Assembly (NCBI GenBank): GCA_038203695.1
Contig: JBBRDQ010000222.1
Coordinates: 1-8,134, forward strand
DNA from: M3007 sp038203695
Lineage (GTDB): Bacteria; Bacteroidota; Bacteroidia; Chitinophagales; Saprospiraceae
Length of the DNA stretch: 8,134 nt
Reading direction: 5' to 3'
This document shows positions 1 through 5,376 of the stretch, one piece after another; within the stretch, counting starts at the first letter, position 1, and the number at the start of each line of letters is the position of its first letter. A program made the translations under genes and the position numbers. The notes below the pieces were generated by a model. That model worked only from the letters and a program-made list of their open reading frames with translations. It was not told where the DNA came from and ran no database searches.

Positions 1-23
1 ACTGTCAGAAAAACAGCGTGAGC

Positions 24-55
24 AAAAAAGGGTGATTCACCTAAATATTACCCTT
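24..55 (-). terminator. Possible intrinsic terminator after the PhoD-like gene
   Basis: Read on the minus strand, AAGGGT (55-50) can pair with ACCCTT (33-28) around a 16-nt loop, and the arm runs into six consecutive T residues (29-24). This sits about 40 bases past the stop codon of the PhoD-like gene, where a terminator would be expected. The stem is short, with only three G-C pairs. A second inverted pair, AGGAGAT (84-90) and ATCTCCT (110-116), straddles the stop codon itself but has no T-tract, so it is more likely a 3'-end hairpin than a terminator. Confidence 0.4.
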
Positions 56-93
56 GGAAATCAATCGATTAGATAAAGAACAAAGGAGATATT

Positions 94-1296
94 TTAATAT
101 TTCACGATAATCTCCTGGAACATTTCATTTTGATTGCCGCGCACCTGCATGGTGACTACCGGTTTGGAGCCTTCCCACCGGATTTTCAGCAGTCCGAAAT
201 TCTTTTTCACAATCATGGCACCGACCCGCATTTTATTGGGTTCGGAATCGCCGCTGCGGATATGCGTCATGCCACTGGAGGTGAAATCGTACAGTGGATA
301 ACCCAGGCCACTCAAGTCCATTTTAGATATCTCGGCCATGTGCCGATCGCCGGAAAGAATCAGCAGATTTTTGGGTTTGGTCTGGCTGATGATGGACAAA
401 AGGCGTTTGCGGCAAGTGGGGAAGTTGCCCCATTTTTCGTGGCCATGTTCGTCGGCCAGCACCTGGATGCTGGAACAAAGGATGTTGAGATTGGCAGTAC
501 TGGTTTTCAACTCTTTTTCCAGCCATTTCCACTGGGCCTCGCCAAGCATATCGCCGGTCGTATTCGGGATATAACGTTTAGTCTTGGTTGGGTCGGGTTG
601 CAAGGTATCGCGGAAGTAACGGGTATCCATCACAATCACCTTGATGCGTTGGCCTTCCTTGCCAAACGTATAGGATTGGTAAGCGCCTTCCCGGGCGCGG
701 ACGGGGCTTTTGGCGGGTATATCCAAAAAGTCCATCAGACATTTTTTGGATTCCTTTTTCATCGGGTAACTTTTGCCGCAGTCGTTTAGACCAAAATCAT
801 GGTCGTCATACACGCCGATGATTTGGGCTTTTGCGCGCAATTTTTTGTAGTCGGGGTTGGTTTTCAGGCGTTTATATTCGGCGGCAAGCGCTTTCATATC
901 AGTTGTATCGGCATAAATAATATCGCCGAGCCAGATCCAGAGATTGGGATTATTGGCTGCCACATCGCTCCACATGGTCTGGGGTTTTTCCACTTTATTA
1001 CAGGAGCCAAAGGCAATGATCGTGGGTGCACTTGACGTATCGATGGCTTTCGGCTTGAATGCTTCCACATCGTACGTCGCTTCAACGGCGTCAATCGATT
1101 TGGGCGTAAGATCCGGTTTGACGGGTGTAGCGCCGGGTTTGGTGGTCGCCGGGACCGAAGCAGCCGGTTTAATCGGGGTCGTAGTGCGCGTGGGAGTGCC
1201 GGGTTTGGCCGGCGGCGTTTTGCCCTGTTGTGCAAACGTTGGTGCGGTGATGAACAACGTAAGCAACGCAAGGGCAATGGATTGAATCTCTTTCAT
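94..1296 (-). CDS. PhoD-like secreted metallophosphatase (alkaline phosphatase D family)
   Basis: This is a 400-residue protein of the PhoD-like metallophosphatase family, which hydrolyses phosphomonoesters or phosphodiesters with a dinuclear metal centre. Residues 1-22 look like a Sec signal peptide (MKEIQSIALALLTLFITAPTFA), so the enzyme should act in the periplasm or outside the cell. Residues 24-65 are a Pro/Thr/Lys-rich low-complexity linker. The catalytic domain starts at about 91 and shows the family signposts: GSCN (97-100), WLGDIIYAD (122-130), YDDHDFGLND (163-172), MDTRYFRD (223-230) and SGDRHMAE (315-322), then SSGMTH near 340-345. The Asp, His, Asn and Cys residues of these blocks are the expected metal and catalytic ligands. 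The ATG at 1294-1296 gives the signal peptide directly. Its leader is A/T-rich without Shine-Dalgarno. It lies 173 bases downstream of the oxidase on the same strand, with hairpins between them, so separate transcription is likely. The natural substrate cannot be told from sequence. Confidence 0.88.
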   Translation of the reverse strand: MKEIQSIALALLTLFITAPTFAQQGKTPPAKPGTPTRTTTPIKPAASVPATTKPGATPVKPDLTPKSIDAVEATYDVEAFKPKAIDTSSAPTIIAFGSCNKVEKPQTMWSDVAANNPNLWIWLGDIIYADTTDMKALAAEYKRLKTNPDYKKLRAKAQIIGVYDDHDFGLNDCGKSYPMKKESKKCLMDFLDIPAKSPVRAREGAYQSYTFGKEGQRIKVIVMDTRYFRDTLQPDPTKTKRYIPNTTGDMLGEAQWKWLEKELKTSTANLNILCSSIQVLADEHGHEKWGNFPTCRKRLLSIISQTKPKNLLILSGDRHMAEISKMDLSGLGYPLYDFTSSGMTHIRSGDSEPNKMRVGAMIVKKNFGLLKIRWEGSKPVVTMQVRGNQNEMFQEIIVKY

Positions 1297-1426
1297 TTTT
1301 TAAAAAAGCAGGATGGGTGTAAATGGAGGGAAATGAGAAAACGAACCGTTTGTGAAATTCGTACAAATCCGGTACAGGAAAGCATTTTGTTTGTAAATAG
1401 GCGCTGATTAACATCCGCTGTAAACA

Positions 1427-1467
1427 GAAAACAATCCCGGTTTTCAGATAGGTGCTCGTCTCCTATC
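1427..1467 (-). terminator. Tandem hairpins just after the FAD-linked oxidase
   Basis: Two perfect 6-bp inverted repeats lie back to back starting 3 bases past the oxidase stop codon (1472-1470). The first pairs GATAGG (1447-1452) with CCTATC (1462-1467), loop 9. The second pairs GAAAAC (1427-1432) with GTTTTC (1440-1445), loop 7. On the minus transcript the second arm is followed by TGTTTA, a poor but T-rich tail. Their position suggests a transcript 3' end or a processing structure that separates the oxidase from the PhoD-like gene. The rest of this 173-base gap (1297-1426) must carry any separate PhoD promoter, but I found no clean Bacteroidota TAnnTTTG element there. Confidence 0.4.
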
Positions 1468-1469
1468 CG

Positions 1470-2924
1470 CTACACTACTTTTCCTGGATTCAAAATGCCA
1501 CGCGGATCAAATACATTTTTGATCTGACGCATTAAAGCCATCTCCACATCAGAAAAAACGATATCCAGATAGGTGCGTTGGACCAGGCCGATTCCGTGTT
1601 CGCCGGAAATAGTGCCGCCCACGCTTTTAACATACTGAAAAATTTCCCGGATGCCTTTGGTCACCTCAATATCCCAGACTGCTTCGGAAAGATCGCCCCG
1701 CAAGATATTGACGTGCAGATTGCCATCGCCGGCATGTCCGTAACAAACGGATTCAAAACCGTATTGAGCGCCTATATCCTTGACTTTTTTCAATAAATAC
1801 GGCAATTCTGCCCGCGGTACGACCGTATCTTCTTCTTTGTAAACGGAATTCGATTTTACGGCATTGCCCACATTGCGGCGCAGTTTCCAGAGCAGCGTTT
1901 TGGTGGCGTCATTGTCGGCAAAAAAAGTTTCCCCGCAGTCGTATTGCTCCAGTACCTGGGTAATCGTCGCACAATCAGCATATAAGCTTTCCAGGTGAAA
2001 GCCGTCCAACTCGATCAGCAAATGTGCTGCGTCGGCATCATCGATCGGCACCGGCGTCTCGCCCACATAGCGGACGGCCCAGTCGATGGCGTTGCGCTCC
2101 ATAAACTCCAGGCCGGAAGGCGTCACACCAGCCTGAAAAATAGCGGCAACCGCCATACAGGCGCTTTCGGCCGATCGGAACGGTACGAGCATCAAGAGGT
2201 TTTGCGTAGGATACGGCTGGAGTTTCAGGACAATTTTCGTCACAATACCCAGTGTTCCTTCGCTGCCCACCAATAACTGCGTCAGATTATAACCGGTAGA
2301 ATTTTTCAACGTGTTCGACCCGGTCCAGATCACATCGCCATTGGGCAATACCACTTCCAGGTTGAGCACATGATCTTTTACCACACCATACTTTACGGCT
2401 TTTGGGCCGCCGGCATTGGTGCTGACATTGCCGCCGATATAACTCCAGCCGCGGCTCGATGGATCGGGCGGGTAGAACAAACCCTGGTCTTTCAACGTGT
2501 TCTGTAAAACCTCCGTTATCACACCCGGCTCAACCGTGACCTGAAAGTTGCGTGCATCGATTTTCAGGATCTGATCAAAGCGTTTCATCGAGATAACCAG
2601 GCCGCCGTAGACCGGTAAGGCACCGCCCGCCAGTCCGGAGCCGCCGCCGCGAATCGTAACGGGAATGCGTTCCGCAAAACACAATCGCATCAATGCACTT
2701 ATCTCGGCCGTATCGGCGGGGAAAACAACTGCTTCGGGCAGGTAAAGCAGGTCTTCTGTCTCGTCGTGTCCACTTTCCCGACAGGTCATTTCATCTACCA
2801 GCAGGTGCTGTTCGCTCACTATGTCGCGTATTTGCGCCAATGCAGCGTCGGAGATGGGCTGGAAGGTATTACTTTTGTGGCGCAGGAGGGGCACCAGGTT
2901 ATGGGCGATGTCTTTATTTGCCAT
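1470..2924 (-). CDS. FAD-linked 2-hydroxyacid oxidase/dehydrogenase, GlcD type
   Basis: This 484-residue protein is the length of GlcD-type flavoproteins of the vanillyl-alcohol-oxidase/PCMH family, which oxidise 2-hydroxyacids such as glycolate or D-lactate to the 2-oxoacid. The N-terminal FAD-binding domain shows RGGGSGLAGGALP (92-104, pyrophosphate loop), YPPDPSS (151-157), GGNVSTNAGG (164-173) and GSEGTLGIVT (220-229). The C-terminal FAD-oxidase domain shows GHAGDGNLHVNIL (396-408), GEHGIG (441-446) and FDPRGILNPGKV (472-483). The two His-containing motifs are the usual substrate and active-site positions. No signal peptide is seen, so it is a cytoplasmic or inner-membrane-peripheral enzyme. 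There is no fused Fe-S domain, and no GlcE or GlcF partner is in the window, so its electron acceptor is unknown. Glycolate, D-lactate and D-2-hydroxyglutarate are equally open as substrate; I therefore give no symbol. The start at 2924 lies 26 bp from the divergent gene. Confidence 0.9.
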   Translation of the reverse strand: MANKDIAHNLVPLLRHKSNTFQPISDAALAQIRDIVSEQHLLVDEMTCRESGHDETEDLLYLPEAVVFPADTAEISALMRLCFAERIPVTIRGGGSGLAGGALPVYGGLVISMKRFDQILKIDARNFQVTVEPGVITEVLQNTLKDQGLFYPPDPSSRGWSYIGGNVSTNAGGPKAVKYGVVKDHVLNLEVVLPNGDVIWTGSNTLKNSTGYNLTQLLVGSEGTLGIVTKIVLKLQPYPTQNLLMLVPFRSAESACMAVAAIFQAGVTPSGLEFMERNAIDWAVRYVGETPVPIDDADAAHLLIELDGFHLESLYADCATITQVLEQYDCGETFFADNDATKTLLWKLRRNVGNAVKSNSVYKEEDTVVPRAELPYLLKKVKDIGAQYGFESVCYGHAGDGNLHVNILRGDLSEAVWDIEVTKGIREIFQYVKSVGGTISGEHGIGLVQRTYLDIVFSDVEMALMRQIKNVFDPRGILNPGKVV

Positions 2925-2950
2925 TATTGATGGAACGAATTCATTTTCAG
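2870..2950. promoter_or_regulatory. Overlapping divergent control region
   Basis: The oxidase (leftward) and the barrel-like gene (rightward) start only 26 bp apart, too little for two complete promoters. At least one promoter must therefore lie inside the neighbouring coding sequence. On the plus strand TACTTTTG at 2870-2877 matches the Bacteroidota -7 element TAnnTTTG and lies 74 bases before the ATG at 2951, but no convincing TTTG/TTG -33 element stands at the usual distance. On the minus strand TACCTTTG (3053-3046), inside the barrel gene, is the equivalent candidate for the oxidase. An 8-base pattern with six fixed bases is expected a few times by chance in this window, so these are only candidates. 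Confidence 0.2.
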
Positions 2951-3709
2951 ATGAATAACAAAATACTACTCATAGTTTTATTGCTTGGTGCGCTGCGCAG
3001 CACGGCACAAAAATTCCCCGAGCATGAGGATGAAACCGCACGCAACAAAGGTAATGGGATTCTCCTGCATTTTTCAGTCGGCGGACAGTTGCCTGGTGGT
3101 GATCTGGCCAACCGTTTCGGTTCAAATGGACTGGCCGGCGGGGGTGCCGAATTTATCACCCGCAGTAATTTTCTGATCGGGGCAGAATCATTTTTCTTAT
3201 TCGGAAATACGGTCAAGGAAGACCCCCTGGCGATTTTACGTACACCAGAAGGGGATTTAATCGGTAAAGACCAATTGCTGGCCGATGTGGCGTTGCGTGA
3301 ACGCGGACTGTATATCGGCGGTTCCATCGGTAAAATGTTCACCTTCAATGCATACCGCGATGGCTTGCGGCTTACGCTGGGGGCCGGTTGGCTACAGCAT
3401 AAAATTCGCGTGCAGGACAACACGCAAACGCTGACCCAAATCACCGGCGACTATAAAAAAGGCTATGATCGCCTGACGGGCGGTCCGGCACTCACGCAAT
3501 TTATTGGCTGGCAACATCTTAGCGCCAACCGACGGGCCAACTGGATCATCGGTTTTGATTTTAGTCAGGGCTTTACCCAAAGCCGCCGGAGCTGGGATTT
3601 TTCTTCCATCGGCCCGCTGCGCGAAAATCGCCTGGACCTGCGTTTTGGTATCCGTGCTGCCTGGATACTGCCTTTTTACTTCGGCGGGGCCGATAAAGTC
3701 TTTTATTAA
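2951..3709 (+). CDS. Secreted protein, probable outer-membrane beta-barrel of unknown function
   Basis: A 252-residue protein begins with a typical signal peptide, MNNKILLIVLLLGALRSTAQ, with probable cleavage after A19 or Q20. The mature part alternates short hydrophobic/aromatic stretches with Gly-rich turns, for example ILLHFSVGGQLPGGD (37-51), NFLIGAESFFLFG (73-85), GLYIGGSIGKMF (119-130), LRLTLGAGWL (139-148), NWIIGFDFSQGF (197-208) and LDLRFGIRAAWILPFYF (228-244). This pattern and the aromatic C-terminus (KVFY) suit a small outer-membrane barrel of about eight strands. I do not recognise the family. The reading frame stays open upstream to 2693 antisense to the oxidase, but the ATG at 2951 is chosen because it starts the signal peptide cleanly; an ATG at 2930 would add MERIHFQ. 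No Shine-Dalgarno is seen. It lies 66 bp ahead of waaA on the same strand, so cotranscription is possible. Confidence 0.75.
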   Translation: MNNKILLIVLLLGALRSTAQKFPEHEDETARNKGNGILLHFSVGGQLPGGDLANRFGSNGLAGGGAEFITRSNFLIGAESFFLFGNTVKEDPLAILRTPEGDLIGKDQLLADVALRERGLYIGGSIGKMFTFNAYRDGLRLTLGAGWLQHKIRVQDNTQTLTQITGDYKKGYDRLTGGPALTQFIGWQHLSANRRANWIIGFDFSQGFTQSRRSWDFSSIGPLRENRLDLRFGIRAAWILPFYFGGADKVFY

Positions 3710-3718
3710 TGGGTACTG

Positions 3719-3771
3719 ATTAACGGTTAATGTATAACGGTTAGTCAGTAGGCATTATAGATTAACCGCTA
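3719..3771. repeat. Palindromic TAACGGTTA repeats upstream of waaA
   Basis: TAACGGTTA occurs twice, at 3721-3729 and 3735-3743, 14 bp apart. A third, inverted copy with one change (TTAACCGCTA) lies at 3762-3771. The first unit is part of a perfect odd palindrome, ATTAAC-G-GTTAAT (3719-3731). CGGTTAAT (3724-3731) and ATTAACCG (3761-3768) form an exact 8-bp inverted pair around 29 bases. These fill almost the whole 66-bp spacer and end 4 bases before the waaA start codon. They could be operator half-sites spaced near 1.3 helical turns, a leader hairpin that limits access to the start codon, or copies of a simple intergenic repeat. There is no T-tract, so a terminator for the preceding gene is unlikely. 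Confidence 0.55.
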
Positions 3772-3775
3772 AAAA

Positions 3776-5065
3776 ATGTACGATTTTTTTATCCATTTGT
3801 ACGTGTTTTTGCTGCGTATGGCGGCACCATTTCATCCAAAAGCGCGGCTGTGGGTGAAGGGGCGCCGTAACTGGCGGGCGCGTTATGGTGCGGATTTTCA
3901 GCGACGTGGCCAGGTGTTATGGGTACACGTATCTTCTTTGGGTGAATTTGAACAGGGCCGTCCGCTGATCGAAGCATTCCGGGCGCAATATCCAGCGTGG
4001 CAGATTGTACTGACCTTCTTTTCGCCGTCGGGGTATGAAATCCGCAAAAATTATGCGGGTGCCGATTTCGTGGCCTATTTACCCGCCGACACGCGTCGGA
4101 ATGCGGCCGATTTTCTGGACCTGATCCAGCCGGATCTAGCGGTTTTTGTGAAATACGACTTCTGGGCGAACTATCTTTTTGCGCTACAAAAGCGCGCCGT
4201 GCCGACGATGCTGGTATCGGCATTATTTCGGGAAAATCAACCTTTTTTTCGGTGGTACGGCGCACTCTGGCGGCGCATGTTACATTGTTTTACCCAGGTT
4301 TTCGTGCAAAATGAGGACTCAAAAAAACTACTCCACCGTATTGATTTTCAAGATGTTACCATCGCCGGCGATACACGGGTAGACCGCGTGTTAGGGATTG
4401 CCGCACAAGCGCCGGAGCATGCGGTCGTCGCCGCATTTGTCGGCGTTGCGGATCCATCCAATCGTGTTGTTTTTATCGCGGGTAGTTCCTGGGAGGCCGA
4501 TGAAGCCGTGTTTTTGCCAGCCCTGCTGCATCCTAACACAGCGGCCGGGATTAAAATAATCATTGCGCCACACGAAATATCGCCCGAGAATATCCGCCGG
4601 ATTGAGCAGACGGCCGGAGCGGGCGTACTGCGCTACACGCAGGCCACCCCTGCAACTGCCCGGACGGCGCGCATCCTTTTAATTGATAACATTGGCCTGC
4701 TGAATACCCTGTATCGGTATGGCACCTTAGCCTATATCGGCGGCGGATTCGGCAAAGGCATTCACAATACATTAGAGCCGGCGGCATTTGGTCTGCCGGT
4801 TATTTTTGGCCCGAAGTATGCTAAATTTGAAGAGGCCCGGCAAATGGTACAGCGGGGCGGCGCATTCCCGGTACATGATATGGCATCCTTAGCCGCGATT
4901 GTACAACAACTGCGCGATGCGGACGCGTATAAACGTGCATCACAGGCGGTGCTGGGTTACTTAGCAGAAAGCAAAGGAGCGACGGCCAAAGTGATGGGCT
5001 GGCTGATAGACCGAGAACGGACAACCGTGGACGGTGGACGGACCGGGTTCGACGGTAAAAAATAG
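3776..5065 (+). CDS. waaA: 3-deoxy-D-manno-octulosonic acid (Kdo) transferase
   Basis: WaaA (KdtA) transfers Kdo from CMP-Kdo to lipid A precursor at the cytoplasmic face of the inner membrane, starting the LPS inner core. The 429-residue protein has a hydrophobic N-terminal anchor (FFIHLYVFLLRMAAPF, 4-19), then the N-terminal GT-B domain with HVSSLGEFEQGRPL (51-64). Its Glu57 matches the catalytic Glu of the family's S-x-GE motif. KYDFW (126-130) replaces the ELWPN-type motif of E. coli. The C-terminal domain carries the signature GGGFGKGIHNTLEPAAFGLPVIFGP (322-346), with FEEA following at 351-354, which binds the CMP-sugar donor. How many Kdo units it adds is not visible. The last ~18 residues (RERTTVDGGRTGFDGKK) are a polar tail encoded by short GGACGG repeats and look like an add-on to the family's normal end. 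The start ATG follows an A-rich leader with no Shine-Dalgarno and a block of palindromic repeats. Confidence 0.93.
   Translation: MYDFFIHLYVFLLRMAAPFHPKARLWVKGRRNWRARYGADFQRRGQVLWVHVSSLGEFEQGRPLIEAFRAQYPAWQIVLTFFSPSGYEIRKNYAGADFVAYLPADTRRNAADFLDLIQPDLAVFVKYDFWANYLFALQKRAVPTMLVSALFRENQPFFRWYGALWRRMLHCFTQVFVQNEDSKKLLHRIDFQDVTIAGDTRVDRVLGIAAQAPEHAVVAAFVGVADPSNRVVFIAGSSWEADEAVFLPALLHPNTAAGIKIIIAPHEISPENIRRIEQTAGAGVLRYTQATPATARTARILLIDNIGLLNTLYRYGTLAYIGGGFGKGIHNTLEPAAFGLPVIFGPKYAKFEEARQMVQRGGAFPVHDMASLAAIVQQLRDADAYKRASQAVLGYLAESKGATAKVMGWLIDRERTTVDGGRTGFDGKK
5024..5042 (+). repeat. GGACGGT heptamer repeat in the 3' end of waaA
   Basis: GGACGGT (5029-5035) is followed directly by GGACGGA (5036-5042). 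ACCGT (5024-5028) and ACGGT (5031-5035) form an inverted pair, and another GACGGT occurs at 5051-5056. The repeat is read in frame as the TVDGGRTGFDG tail of WaaA, after the conserved domain has ended. This suggests repeat sequence from the intergenic side was absorbed into the reading frame by loss of an earlier stop. Confidence 0.5.
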
Positions 5066-5376
5066 CAGCCTAATGGTGTATAATTTGATAATCGTCCATG
5101 CGTCGAACCAAGTCATGGGTATGTTCGTGACATAGGATCGCGCAGGTACAAAGCGCCTACCATTGGTCTTTGCCCCAGTTGGGTATTATCGCTGCTTGCA
5201 CCCGCCCGAAGATCGATCTAACAGGATGTATCCTGTAGATCCAACGGAAAGTCCAATTTCACGCTTGGTGCCCCGGCACTACCGCCCGTCCCTTTATACA
5301 CTTCAGACCTAACATCTGGCAACCTGATTACTGTGAAATCCTGGATAAAAACCCTTAAAAATGCAAATCAATTAAA
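5066..5376. other. Gene-free convergent gap with several inverted repeats; possible non-coding RNA or decayed element
   Basis: These 311 bases separate the 3' ends of waaA and the ATP-grasp gene. No reading frame has a credible start, leader and protein. The base composition looks close to that of the flanking genes up to about 5330, not A/T-rich like the other spacers in the window. Inverted pairs are frequent: CGAAC/GTTCG (5104-5108, 5123-5127), GGTA/TACC (5144-5147, 5158-5161), GGGT/ACCC (5181-5184, 5200-5203), the strong hairpin at 5215-5241, and GTGC/GCAC (5268-5271, 5276-5279). GTGTATAA (5076-5083) and TTATACAC (5294-5301) are exact reverse complements that bracket all of these. A TATAAT sits at 5079-5084. 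A structured RNA or a degraded insertion are both possible; neither matches a family I recognise, and no intrinsic terminator is evident for either gene. Confidence 0.3.
5215..5241. other. Strong hairpin in the convergent gap
   Basis: GATCT (5215-5219) and ACAGGA (5221-5226) pair with TCCTGT (5231-5236) and AGATC (5237-5241), giving an 11-bp stem with one bulged A (5220) and a TGTA tetraloop. It is the best stem in any non-coding part of the window. No T-tract follows on either strand, so it does not look like an intrinsic terminator for waaA or for the ATP-grasp gene. Confidence 0.6.

Noticed and set aside
130..789. 219-codon open frame on the plus strand
   Set aside because: It is antisense to the PhoD catalytic domain, whose motifs are clear; it shows no motif of its own.
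2693..2950. Upstream extension of the barrel-gene reading frame
   Set aside because: It runs antisense through the conserved start of the oxidase and gives no signal peptide; the ATG at 2951 starts a textbook signal peptide.
5246..5254. GGAAAGTCC, reminiscent of a conserved RNase P RNA segment
   Set aside because: The other conserved RNase P blocks are absent and the gap is too short for the full RNA.
5281..5290. ACCGCCCGTC, as found near the 3' end of 16S rRNA
   Set aside because: Only 10 bases match; the surrounding bases do not continue the 16S sequence on either side.
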